Shown: positions 5,925 through 13,897, counted from the first letter of the stretch. The stretch is 25,852 nucleotides of DNA from Clostridiaceae bacterium (GCA_016297645.1 JAEDGF010000026.1:1-25852); one strand, 5' to 3'. Notes: generated by a model not told the origin, from the letters alone. A program made the numbers and translations.

Positions 5925-7919
5925 ATGCAAAGAATTGGTGTTTTTGTGTGCCATTGCGGCACAAATATCGCAGGTACGGTCGATGTTAAGGCTGTTGCCG
6001 ACGCGATAAAAAATGAACCGGGCGTGGTTTTCTCCGCAGAATATCAGTATATGTGCTCGCAGGCAGGTCAGGAGCTTATCAAAAATGCGGTAGCCGAAAA
6101 CAGACTCACCGGAATAGTCGTTTGCTCCTGCTCACCGAGAATGCACGAGGCTACCTTCCGCAAAACGGCGGCAGCCGCAGGACTTAACCCCTATATGGTC
6201 GAGATCGCGAATATACGCGAGCAGTGTTCGTGGGTGCATAAGGATATGCTCACCGGAACGCAAAAGGCTATTATTCTTGCCAAAGCTGCGGTGGCAAAGG
6301 TCAATCTGAATACGCCTCTTACCCCCGGTGAAAGCCCCGTTACGAAACGCGCGCTTGTCATCGGCGGCGGAATCGCGGGTATTCAGACGGCGCTTGACAT
6401 TGCGGACGCGGGCTTTAAGGTCGATATCGTCGAAAAGAACCCGACTATCGGCGGAAAGATGGCTCAGCTTGACAAGACCTTCCCGACGCTTGACTGTGCC
6501 GCCTGTATTCTTACCCCCAAAATGGTAGACGCGGCTCAGAACGAAAATATAAAGATATATTCCTACTCCGAAGTGACGGAGGTAGGCGGCTTCGTAGGTA
6601 ACTTCGAAGTGACGATAAAGCGCAAGGCGCGCTATGTTAAAGAGGATGTCTGCACGGGCTGCGGCATCTGCACCGAAAAATGTCCGCAGAAGAAAGTGCC
6701 GAACGAGTTCAACCTCGGCATGGATAACCGCCACGCGATATATATTCCCTTTGCACAGGCTGTGCCGAAGGTCGCTACAATTGACCCTCGGTATTGCGTT
6801 AAGCTCAAAACGGGTAAATGCGGACTGTGCGAAAAGGTCTGCACCGCAGGCGCTATCGATTACAACGCGAAGGACGAGTATGTAAAAGAAAAGTACGGTG
6901 CTATCGTTGTTGCAACCGGTTACAATCCCATTTCGGTTGACAAATTTGATGAATTTGCTTACTCGCAGTCAAAAGATGTTATAACGAGCTTGGAGCTTGA
7001 ACGCCTTATGAACGCGGCAGGTCCCACAGGAGGAACGCTTCTTCGTCCCTCGGACGGCGAACATCCCCACACTATCGTTTTTGTTCAGTGTGTCGGTTCG
7101 CGCTGTGATGCCTGCGCTCAAAAGGGCAAGGAGTACTGCTCCAAAATATGCTGTATGTACACGGCAAAGCACGCAATGCTTATCCGTGATAAATACCCCG
7201 ATACGGATGTATATGTATTCTACATAGATGTCCGTACACCCGGAAAGAATTTCGATGAATTCTACCGCCGTGCCGTTGAAGAATACGGTGTTCATTACAT
7301 AAAGGGAATGGTCGGTAAGGTTTCACCCGAGGGCAAAAAGCTCAAAGTTCAGGGCAGCGATCTTATCTACGGTAAGCAGCTGCACATAGACGCAGACCTC
7401 GTGGTGCTTGCTGCCGCGATCGAGCCGGATAAATCGGCGCGTCCTCTTGCAACAATGCTCACGGCGAGTATGGACACAAACGACTTCTTCACCGAAGCGC
7501 ACCCGAAGCTTCGTCCCGTCGAAAGTCCGACGGCAGGCGTGTTCCTCTCGGGAACCTGCCAAGGCCCCAAGGATATTCCCGAAACGGTCTCGCAGGCAGG
7601 CGCGGCAGCTTCAAAGGTCATAGGGCTGCTTGTTAAAGATAAGCTTAAAGGCAATCCGTGCGTTGCGCACTCGAACGAGCTTATGTGCAACGGCTGCTCG
7701 ACCTGCGAAAAGGTTTGCCCGTACGGTGCAATTTCATATGTTGACAAGGAATTCAGAATGCCCGACAGGACCACAAAGGTTCGCCGTGTGGCAGTCGTCA
7801 ATGAGGCGGTCTGCCAGGGCTGCGGAGCTTGTACGGTCGCCTGTATGTCCGGCGCGATGGATCTTAAAGGCTTTTTGAATAAGCAGATTATGGCGGAGGT
7901 AGACGCGATATGCAAGTAA
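5925..7919 (+). CDS. hdrA: Heterodisulfide reductase subunit A-like flavoprotein (HdrA)
   Basis: At 664 aa this is a full-length HdrA, the iron-sulfur flavoprotein that performs flavin-based electron bifurcation in soluble Hdr complexes. The N-terminal domain has Cys motifs (CHCG, 9-12; CSCSPRMHE, 67-75). The thioredoxin-reductase-like FAD domain has GGGIAG (147-152) and a second dinucleotide motif, VVATGYNP (328-335). A first ferredoxin-like insert carries C243, C246, C249, C253 plus C291, C299, C302 and C306. The C-terminal ferredoxin domain has two complete clusters (C588-C591-C594-C598 and C630-C633-C636-C640), the usual ferredoxin docking and exit branch. No selenocysteine and no fused MvhD domain are present. 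It overlaps mvhD by 10 nt. Whether this HdrA really bifurcates cannot be read from motifs alone. Confidence 0.94.
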   Translation: MQRIGVFVCHCGTNIAGTVDVKAVADAIKNEPGVVFSAEYQYMCSQAGQELIKNAVAENRLTGIVVCSCSPRMHEATFRKTAAAAGLNPYMVEIANIREQCSWVHKDMLTGTQKAIILAKAAVAKVNLNTPLTPGESPVTKRALVIGGGIAGIQTALDIADAGFKVDIVEKNPTIGGKMAQLDKTFPTLDCAACILTPKMVDAAQNENIKIYSYSEVTEVGGFVGNFEVTIKRKARYVKEDVCTGCGICTEKCPQKKVPNEFNLGMDNRHAIYIPFAQAVPKVATIDPRYCVKLKTGKCGLCEKVCTAGAIDYNAKDEYVKEKYGAIVVATGYNPISVDKFDEFAYSQSKDVITSLELERLMNAAGPTGGTLLRPSDGEHPHTIVFVQCVGSRCDACAQKGKEYCSKICCMYTAKHAMLIRDKYPDTDVYVFYIDVRTPGKNFDEFYRRAVEEYGVHYIKGMVGKVSPEGKKLKVQGSDLIYGKQLHIDADLVVLAAAIEPDKSARPLATMLTASMDTNDFFTEAHPKLRPVESPTAGVFLSGTCQGPKDIPETVSQAGAAASKVIGLLVKDKLKGNPCVAHSNELMCNGCSTCEKVCPYGAISYVDKEFRMPDRTTKVRRVAVVNEAVCQGCGACTVACMSGAMDLKGFLNKQIMAEVDAICK

Positions 7920-8344
7920 ACGGTTACAAACCTCTCATAGTTGCCTTTTGCTGCAACTGGTGTTCATATGCCGGCGCAGATCTTGCCGGAAACAACCGGC
8001 TCGCGTACCCTGCCGATGTTAAAATAATCAGGGTACCCTGCTCGTGCAGAGTAAACCCCATGTTCATCCTCAGGGCGTTTCAGCGCGGCGCGGACGGTGT
8101 TATAATATGCGGCTGTCACCCCGGCGACTGCCACTACACCTCCGGCAACTACTACACACGCCGCCGTATGGCGCTGCTGTTTTCGATGCTCGACTATCTC
8201 GGTATCGAAAAGGAGCGTACCCGTGTTGAATGGGTGTCGGCTGCCGAGGGTGCAAAGTTCGCTGCAACAATGAACGATTTTGCCGAGAAGGTCGCTGCCC
8301 TCGGTGAAAATAAGAGATTGGAGGACCTGAGATGCAAAAAATAA
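7910..8344 (+). CDS. mvhD: MvhD/FlxD family iron-sulfur protein
   Basis: The 144-aa protein is from the methyl-viologen-reducing hydrogenase delta-subunit family. It holds a [2Fe-2S] cluster and passes electrons from an upstream dehydrogenase module (hydrogenase, formate dehydrogenase or Flx) to HdrA. The visible Cys set is FCCNWC (C14, C15, C18), PCSC (C44, C46) and CGCHPGDC (C67, C69, C74). No hydrogenase subunits lie nearby. The next genes are Flx-type NADH-oxidising proteins, so FlxD is the better functional label. A GGAGG site lies within the end of hdrA, and the stop overlaps the next gene by 13 nt. Confidence 0.92.
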   Translation: MQVNGYKPLIVAFCCNWCSYAGADLAGNNRLAYPADVKIIRVPCSCRVNPMFILRAFQRGADGVIICGCHPGDCHYTSGNYYTRRRMALLFSMLDYLGIEKERTRVEWVSAAEGAKFAATMNDFAEKVAALGENKRLEDLRCKK

Positions 8345-9321
8345 AAAGAGAAGCTCTCATTTCAAGAGCCTCCGAGCTGCTAAAAAACGGAACTGTCGAC
8401 CGTGTTTTCGGATGGAAGCGCGGCGAGTTCGACTACGATATAACTCCGGCGCTGTTTCACTCCGCAGACGAGCTTGAAAAAGACTTTGTCTGGGGTTCGC
8501 TTTGCGGCGCAAACTTCTCGAAATATCTTGTAAAGGAAGCTGCGGCAGGCGAGGGCAAGGTGCTTGTTTTCCTTAAACCCTGTGATTCGTACAGCTTCAA
8601 TCAGCTTTTAACCGAACATCGTTTTCCGCGTGATAAGGTCTACGCCGTAGGCGTTGAATGCGCCGGAATGCTGGACGCAGCCAAAATAAAAGCTGCCGCC
8701 GACGGTCTTTCGGCAATTCGCGAAACGGAAAATTCCGTCATTGCCGAAACGCTTTACGACGGCGATATCGAGTTTAAGCCCGATGATGTTCTCGCGGAAC
8801 GCTGCCTTAACTGCAAGTCGAAAAAGGTAGTCGCCTTTGACGAAATGCTCGGTGAAAACGGAGAAGCGGACGCTTCCGCCCGTTTTGACGAGGTCGAAAA
8901 ACTCGAAAAAATGACTCCCGACGAGCGTTACGCTTTTTGGCAGAATGAGCTTTCGCGCTGCATTCGCTGCAATGCCTGCCGCGATGTCTGCCCGGCTTGC
9001 ACCTGCGAAAAATGCGTGTTCGACAATCCCGAATCCGGCGCGGAGAACAAGGCTGCCGCCGATTCGTTTGAAGAAAAAATGTTCCATATAATCAGGGCGT
9101 TCCATGTGGCAGGACGCTGCACCGACTGCGGCGAATGCTCCCGTGTTTGTCCGCAGCATATTCCGCTCCATCTGCTCAACCGTAAGTTTATAAAGGATAT
9201 AGACGCATTTTACGGCGATTATCAGGCAGGCGAGGAAGTCGGAATGCGCGCGCCAGTTGTAAACTACACGCAAAACGACCCCGAACCCGGTGATGTTGTA
9301 GGAGGTGGCGCGAATGGTTAA
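8332..9321 (+). CDS. 4Fe-4S dicluster protein, FlxB/FlxC-like, with FrhB-like N-terminal region
   Basis: The 329-aa protein carries the conserved LKPCD motif (81-85) and VGVECAGMLD (107-116). These resemble the N-terminal part of FrhB/FdhB and anaerobic-sulfite-reductase-A-type proteins. A Cys pair at C158/C161 follows, then a C-terminal ferredoxin module with C210-C213-C216-C220 and C263-C266-C269-C273. Extra Cys residues lie at 223, 225 and 228. It is probably an electron-relay subunit of the Flx NADH dehydrogenase module. I cannot decide whether it is FlxB or FlxC, because both are iron-sulfur proteins of this type. The GGAGG-preceded ATG lies inside mvhD, and the stop overlaps the next ATG by 8 nt. 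Confidence 0.82.
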   Translation: MQKIKREALISRASELLKNGTVDRVFGWKRGEFDYDITPALFHSADELEKDFVWGSLCGANFSKYLVKEAAAGEGKVLVFLKPCDSYSFNQLLTEHRFPRDKVYAVGVECAGMLDAAKIKAAADGLSAIRETENSVIAETLYDGDIEFKPDDVLAERCLNCKSKKVVAFDEMLGENGEADASARFDEVEKLEKMTPDERYAFWQNELSRCIRCNACRDVCPACTCEKCVFDNPESGAENKAAADSFEEKMFHIIRAFHVAGRCTDCGECSRVCPQHIPLHLLNRKFIKDIDAFYGDYQAGEEVGMRAPVVNYTQNDPEPGDVVGGGANG

Positions 9322-10339
9322 GGTACTTCTCGATAAACTTGACGGCTTGTTTGCCGCCATAGCGCAGAAAGAAACGCTTTATATCCCGATCGACACTCCG
9401 ACCGGCGCGAAATACGAAAAATGGTCGGACGGCATGAAAATGTCCGACGCGCTCAACACCGTAAGAAGCCCCAAGGATTTCTTCTTCCCTCAGACGGAGA
9501 ACCTCATGGAGTTCAAAACCGAGGGCAAAAAGATAGAAATTATAGATATCCGCCGCGAGAACGAGGATTTTGTCCTGTTCGGCGTTAAGGGCTGCGATGT
9601 CGCGAGCTTTGATGTGCTCGACAAGGTATTCCTTGCGGAGCCGGTCGATTCGTTTTACAAGAACAGACGCGAACACGCAACGGTGGTTTCACTTGCCTGC
9701 AACCGCCCGCACGAAACCTGCTTCTGCGGCACCTTCGGTATAGACGCGTCAGCCCCCGGCGGAGATGTAGTATGCATAAAGACGGATGACGCGCTCTTTA
9801 TGGACGCAAAGACGGAAAAGGGCGAAAAGCTTTTGTCCCTTATATCGGAATTTACCGAAAGCACCGACGGAAAGGAAGCCGCCGACACTGCCGGGGTCAT
9901 CCGCGAACGGCTGAAAAAGCTGCCGCTTTCGTCCCTTTCGGCAGAGGCGTTCGGCGACGGAAAAACCTCGAAATTCTTTGACGCGCCCGAGTGGAAGGAG
10001 CTTTCGCAGACCTGCCTCGGCTGCGGCACCTGCACATTCGTCTGCCCCACCTGTCAGTGCTATGATATAAAGGATTTCAATACCGGACACGGTGTGAAGC
10101 GTTTCCGCTGCTGGGACTCCTGTATGTATTCCGATTTTACGAAAATGTCGGCAGGACAGCCGCGTCTTACACAGCTTGAACGGTTCCGTCAGCGCTTCAT
10201 GCACAAGCTCGTGTATTTCCCCACGAACAACAACGGAATGTTCTCGTGCGTCGGCTGCGGACGGTGCATAAACAAATGCCCCATTCAGATGAATATTGTA
10301 AAAGTAATGAAAAAATTGGGAGGAACGGAAAATGGCTGA
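9314..10339 (+). CDS. 4Fe-4S dicluster protein, AsrA/FlxB/FlxC-like
   Basis: The 341-aa protein resembles subunit A of anaerobic sulfite reductase. An N-terminal domain has a KGCD motif (92-95) and CFCGTFGID (136-144). A C-terminal ferredoxin module has C234-C237-C240-C244, extra C247, C249, C266 and C270, and C312-C315-C318-C322. Its layout parallels the preceding protein (GCD or PCD motif, then two CxxCxxCxxxC sets), so the two may be ancient paralogues acting as successive relays. The start is the ATG at 9314, spaced 8 nt after AGGAGG; the GTG at 9305 falls inside that site. An 8-nt overlap joins it to both neighbours, pointing to coupled translation. Confidence 0.82.
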   Translation: MVKVLLDKLDGLFAAIAQKETLYIPIDTPTGAKYEKWSDGMKMSDALNTVRSPKDFFFPQTENLMEFKTEGKKIEIIDIRRENEDFVLFGVKGCDVASFDVLDKVFLAEPVDSFYKNRREHATVVSLACNRPHETCFCGTFGIDASAPGGDVVCIKTDDALFMDAKTEKGEKLLSLISEFTESTDGKEAADTAGVIRERLKKLPLSSLSAEAFGDGKTSKFFDAPEWKELSQTCLGCGTCTFVCPTCQCYDIKDFNTGHGVKRFRCWDSCMYSDFTKMSAGQPRLTQLERFRQRFMHKLVYFPTNNNGMFSCVGCGRCINKCPIQMNIVKVMKKLGGTENG

Positions 10340-11165
10340 AAACTTTGAACCGCTTATTCCTAAAATAGGCGTTGTCACCGATATTCGCATTGACACTCCC
10401 GATGTAAAGACCTTCCGCGTTGTGACCCCGGACGGCAAAAAGGCGTTCGACCATATGCCCGGACAGTGCGCAATGCTCTCCGTTCCCGGTGTCGGCGAAG
10501 CGATGTTCTCGATAACCTCCTCTCCCACGAATACCGAGTTTATGGAGTTCTCGATAAAAAAATGCGGCTGTGTGACCGAGTGGCTCCATTCAATGGAGGT
10601 CGGTCAGGAGATAACGATAAGAGGACCCTACGGCAGACCCTTCCCGGTGGATACCGAGTTTGTCGGTCACGATATGCTTTTTGTCGCAGGCGGAATAGGT
10701 CTTGCACCTCTGCGCTCCGTAATAAACTACTGCCGCCACTACCGCGACCGCTACGGTAAAATAGACATCGTTTACGGTTCGAGAAGCAAGCAGGATCTTG
10801 TCGACTACAAGGAGATAATCGACGAGTGGGCAGAGGACGAAAATGTCAATGTCTATCTCACCATCGACCGCGAGCAGCCGGAGTGGGACGGTCATGTCGG
10901 TTTCGTCCCGAACTATGTAAAGGAGCTTGGTTTTTCCACCGATAAAATAGCCGTTTTGTGCGGCCCGCCCATAATGATAAAGTTTACTCTTGCCGGTTTG
11001 CAGGAGCTGGGCTTTGACAAAACGCAGGTCTATACGACTATGGAGCTGCGCATGAAGTGCGGAATAGGCAAGTGCGGCAGATGCAACATCGGCGCAAAAT
11101 ATGTATGCAAGGACGGTCCCGTTTTTCGCTTCGACGAAATCGACGAGCTTCCCGATGAATATTGA
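10332..11165 (+). CDS. flxA: FAD/NAD(P)H-binding oxidoreductase with [2Fe-2S] cluster (FlxA/AsrB-like)
   Basis: The 277-aa protein has ferredoxin-NADP reductase architecture of the AsrB/HydG/PyrK type. An N-terminal FAD-binding beta-barrel holds FSITSSP (59-65). The NAD(P)-binding domain has AGGIGLAPLRS (119-129) and CGPP (210-213). The C-terminal [2Fe-2S] site is C243, C248, C251 and C259, followed by the family's CKDGP (259-263). This is the expected entry point for electrons from NADH into the Flx-Hdr complex. FlxABCD-HdrABC is an established NADH dehydrogenase/heterodisulfide reductase of anaerobic bacteria. NADH rather than NADPH is inferred from that family. It overlaps the upstream gene by 8 nt and is followed after 17 nt by the fumarate-reductase iron-sulfur subunit. 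Confidence 0.88.
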   Translation: MAENFEPLIPKIGVVTDIRIDTPDVKTFRVVTPDGKKAFDHMPGQCAMLSVPGVGEAMFSITSSPTNTEFMEFSIKKCGCVTEWLHSMEVGQEITIRGPYGRPFPVDTEFVGHDMLFVAGGIGLAPLRSVINYCRHYRDRYGKIDIVYGSRSKQDLVDYKEIIDEWAEDENVNVYLTIDREQPEWDGHVGFVPNYVKELGFSTDKIAVLCGPPIMIKFTLAGLQELGFDKTQVYTTMELRMKCGIGKCGRCNIGAKYVCKDGPVFRFDEIDELPDEY

Positions 11166-11182
11166 GTCAGGAGAAAACAAAA

Positions 11183-11857
11183 ATGGAAAATACGGTCAAT
11201 GTTTACCTGTTCGGTAAAAAATACACTGTTCCCGATAATCTCACGATAATGCGCGCCATGGAGTACGCCGGTTATCAGCTCGTAAGAGGCTGCGGCTGCC
11301 GCAATGGTTTTTGCGGCGCGTGTGCGACTATATACCGTATCAAGGGCGACAGAACTCTCAGAGCCTGTCTTGCCTGTCAGACAAAGGTCGAAAACGATAT
11401 GTATGTGGCAACGCTTCCGTTTTTCCCGCTTGTCAAGCAGGTATACGATATCGAAAAAATAAAACCCACCGAGCAGATAATGATGCAGCTCTATCCCGAA
11501 ATTTACGCGTGCGTCGGCTGCAACGCCTGCACGAAAAGCTGCACGCAGTCGCTCAATGTAATGCAGTATATTGCATACGCTCAGCGCGGCGAGTTCGACA
11601 AGTGCGCGGAGGAGTCCTTCGACTGCGTTATGTGCGGAGTCTGCTCCTCACGCTGCCCGGCGGGAATATCCCATCCGCAGGTAGCAATGCTTGCAAGGCG
11701 TCTTAACGGCAAATATATCGCACCCGAAACCGAACATCTTAAAGTTCGTGTTGACGAGATAAAAAACGGCGATTTTACGGAGCTTATTTCTTCGCTCATG
11801 GGCAAGCCCATTGACGAACTCAAAGAGCTTTATAATCACCGCGAAATCGAGAAATAA
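11183..11857 (+). CDS. frdB: Soluble fumarate reductase/succinate dehydrogenase iron-sulfur subunit-like protein
   Basis: The 224-aa protein has an N-terminal plant-type [2Fe-2S] domain (C39, C44, C47, C62) and two C-terminal CxxCxxCxxxC motifs (C110-C113-C116-C120; C148-C151-C154-C158). Classical SdhB/FrdB have one [4Fe-4S] and one [3Fe-4S] cluster beside a quinone site. Here the second motif has a full ferredoxin-like Cys set, which suggests two [4Fe-4S] clusters and a soluble partner. It lacks the HdrB-like C-terminal half of methanogen TfrB, but a separate HdrB is in the same operon. I chose the ATG at 11183 because the AGGAG site (11169-11173) fits it. It lies 14 nt before the flavoprotein subunit. 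Confidence 0.82.
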   Translation: MENTVNVYLFGKKYTVPDNLTIMRAMEYAGYQLVRGCGCRNGFCGACATIYRIKGDRTLRACLACQTKVENDMYVATLPFFPLVKQVYDIEKIKPTEQIMMQLYPEIYACVGCNACTKSCTQSLNVMQYIAYAQRGEFDKCAEESFDCVMCGVCSSRCPAGISHPQVAMLARRLNGKYIAPETEHLKVRVDEIKNGDFTELISSLMGKPIDELKELYNHREIEK

Positions 11858-11871
11858 GGAGGGGAGAGCTT

Positions 11872-13470
11872 ATGTATCCCGAGTATTTTAACAACTCGCT
11901 GAAAGCAGTTGAAGAAGCGAGAGAAGCAAATATCGCTTACGAACCCAGACGAATGACTGCCGAAGAAAAGGAGGAGCTTCTTGCCTCCTATCATCCCGAC
12001 TACAAAAAGAGCGAGTTTTCCGTTCTTAAAGTCGGTGCAAATAAGGGCGAGAGCGTTCCGCACGAGCTGTGCGAGCTTCTCGAAGCAAACGCACGCATAA
12101 AGCCCGAAGAAATCGACCTCGGTAATGTAGCTTATGACACCGATGTTCTTATAATCGGCGGCGGCGGAGCAGGTGCGTCCGCGGCTATCGAAGCCGACAA
12201 CGCCGGTGCAAAGGCCATGATAGTTACAAAGCTCAGAATAGGCGATGCGAACACCATGATGGCGGAGGGCGGAATTCAGGCGGCAGATAAGCCCAACGAT
12301 TCCCCGGCTATCCACTATCTCGACGCTTTCGGCGGCGGTCATTTTGCCGCAAAGCCCGAGCTTCTTGCAAAGCTCGTTTGCGATGCACCGGAAGCTATCC
12401 TGTGGCTCAACGAGCTTGGCGTTGAATTCGATAAAGCCCCCGACGGCACAATGATAACAACGCACGGCGGCGGCACATCGAGAAAGCGTATGCACGCGGC
12501 GAAGGACTATTCCGGCGCCGAGATAATGCGTACTCTGAGAGATGAGGTCCTCAACAGAGGTATTCCCGTTGTTGATTTCACTGCGGCGATAGAGCTTATT
12601 CTCGATGAAAACGGCAAGGCGGCAGGCGCTGTCCTCATGAACATGGAAACAAAAGAAATAATGGTTGCGCGTGCAAAGACCGTTATCATTGCCACCGGCG
12701 GCGCAGGCAGAATGCACTATCAGGGCTTCCCGACCTCGAACCACTACGGCGCAACGGCTGACGGACTTGTACTCGCTTACAGAGCAGGCGCAAAGCTCCT
12801 GTATGCCGATACGCTTCAATATCATCCCACCGGCGCGGCGTTCCCGCAGCAGATATTCGGTGCGCTTGTTACCGAAAAGGTTCGTTCGCTCGGTGCAAAG
12901 CTCGTCAACCGTGACGGCAGCGTGTTCATGCACCCCCTCGAAACGCGTGATGTCGCAGCTGCGTCCATAATCAGAGAATGCTCCGACAGAAACGAAGGAG
13001 TTGATACAGGAAGCGGAAAAGCCGTTTGGCTCGATACTCCCATGATAGAAAAGATCGGCGGCGAGGGCACTATCGAAAAGCGCATTCCCGCAATGATGCG
13101 TATGTTCGCTTCTTACGGCATTGATATAAGAAAAGAACCGATACTTGTCTATCCCACACTTCACTATCAGAACGGCGGAATAGATATAAATGTCACCGGT
13201 ATGAGCAGCTGCATAGAGAATCTCTATGTTGCAGGCGAAGCCGTCGGAGGTATCCACGGCAGAAACCGTCTTATGGGAAATTCCCTGCTCGATATCATCG
13301 TATTCGGCAGAGCGGCAGGCAAGAACGCCGCCGAAAAGTCGCGTGATGTCAAGCTCGGTGCGCTCACTCTCGAACATATTACGAGGTTTGACGAGGAACG
13401 CAAGGCGGCCGGAATAGTTACCGATGCCGTTTCACCCAAGCTGCTGCCGGATTACCGCAGAAAAAAATAA
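11872..13470 (+). CDS. frdA: Fumarate reductase/succinate dehydrogenase-type flavoprotein subunit
   Basis: The 532-aa protein has FAD motif IIGGGGAGASAA (94-105) and AEGGIQA (131-137), TTHGGGTSRKR (196-206), TGGAGR (275-280), QYHPTG (316-321), TRD with R359, PTLHYQNGGI with H431, and GRNRLMGNSL with R466. Substrate-binding and proton-delivery residues of FrdA/SdhA are therefore retained, which supports fumarate/succinate chemistry. There are three odd features. The His that covalently binds FAD in FrdA/SdhA is Asn127 here, so FAD is probably non-covalent. About 88 extra residues precede the FAD domain. The long helical C-terminal domain is largely missing, with about 66 residues after GRNRLMGNSL against about 200 in E. 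coli FrdA. No membrane anchor gene accompanies it. L-aspartate oxidase is less likely given the frdB partner. Confidence 0.88.
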   Translation: MYPEYFNNSLKAVEEAREANIAYEPRRMTAEEKEELLASYHPDYKKSEFSVLKVGANKGESVPHELCELLEANARIKPEEIDLGNVAYDTDVLIIGGGGAGASAAIEADNAGAKAMIVTKLRIGDANTMMAEGGIQAADKPNDSPAIHYLDAFGGGHFAAKPELLAKLVCDAPEAILWLNELGVEFDKAPDGTMITTHGGGTSRKRMHAAKDYSGAEIMRTLRDEVLNRGIPVVDFTAAIELILDENGKAAGAVLMNMETKEIMVARAKTVIIATGGAGRMHYQGFPTSNHYGATADGLVLAYRAGAKLLYADTLQYHPTGAAFPQQIFGALVTEKVRSLGAKLVNRDGSVFMHPLETRDVAAASIIRECSDRNEGVDTGSGKAVWLDTPMIEKIGGEGTIEKRIPAMMRMFASYGIDIRKEPILVYPTLHYQNGGIDINVTGMSSCIENLYVAGEAVGGIHGRNRLMGNSLLDIIVFGRAAGKNAAEKSRDVKLGALTLEHITRFDEERKAAGIVTDAVSPKLLPDYRRKK

Positions 13471-13489
13471 TCGAAAGAGGATATAATTT

Positions 13490-13810
13490 ATGGAAATCGT
13501 AACCGATCTTTTTGAGGCACTCACTATTTTCTGCTTCGGACTTTCATGGCCCATATCAATTCATAAGTCGTGGGTTTCGCGCACGGCAAAGGGCAAAAGC
13601 CTTTTCTTCGAGGTGTTTTTGCTTATAGGCTACGCCTTCGGTATTGCTCGTAAGGTGATACAGGTCACGGGCGGCAGCTCGGGCTTCATCTTTTTCCTCA
13701 GCTTTTTCTTCTATGTCCTCAACTTCATTGAGATCTCAATAGATGTGGGACTTTATTTCAGAAACAAAAAGCTTGACGCGGCAGCCGACGCCCTCGCAGC
13801 AGCGAAATAA
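13490..13810 (+). CDS. SemiSWEET/PQ-loop-like small membrane protein
   Basis: The 106-aa protein has three predicted transmembrane helices (about 4-24, 37-57, 65-90) and a short charged tail. The sequence around P21, with K26, R31, K34-K36 and S37 following, resembles the proline-kink and cytoplasmic loop of SemiSWEET/PQ-loop half-transporters, which work as dimers. The classical PQ pair reads PI here. It lies 20 nt after the flavoprotein gene with a good AGAGGA site and just before the operon terminator, so it is cotranscribed with the fumarate-reduction genes. It has no haem-ligand pattern of a cytochrome b anchor. Its substrate is unknown; a carboxylate or other small solute of the pathway is only a guess. 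Confidence 0.62.
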   Translation: MEIVTDLFEALTIFCFGLSWPISIHKSWVSRTAKGKSLFFEVFLLIGYAFGIARKVIQVTGGSSGFIFFLSFFFYVLNFIEISIDVGLYFRNKKLDAAADALAAAK

Positions 13811-13833
13811 GATAAGAAAAAATCAGATACCGC

Positions 13834-13873
13834 AAAAAACCGAGGCTTTCAGTTGAAGTCCTCGGTTTTTTGT
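13834..13873 (+). terminator. Intrinsic terminator of the 11-gene operon
   Basis: AAAAAACCGAGG (13834-13845) pairs perfectly with CCTCGGTTTTTT (13860-13871), and a small inner CTTT/GAAG stem lies inside. It lies 24 nt after the last gene. The flanking A-run means it could also stop the minus-strand gene that ends at 13898. Confidence 0.9.
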
Positions 13874-13897
13874 GTGTATGTTTAGTTTTTCCACGCG

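Noticed and set aside
5925..9321. Hydrogenase or formate dehydrogenase partner for MvhD-HdrA
   Set aside because: No NiFe hydrogenase CxxC pairs, molybdopterin or selenocysteine enzyme is encoded. The adjacent genes are Flx-type NADH-linked proteins.
11836..13377. 513-codon open frame on the minus strand opposite frdA
   Set aside because: Its composition (Cys/Arg/Tyr-rich, no domain) and lack of a ribosome site mark it as an antisense shadow created by codon bias of the real flavoprotein gene.
13490..13810. Cytochrome b-type membrane anchor (FrdC/SdhC) for the fumarate reductase
   Set aside because: The only His is at residue 25 and there are no paired His ligands. Helix lengths and loop pattern fit a SemiSWEET-like protein better.
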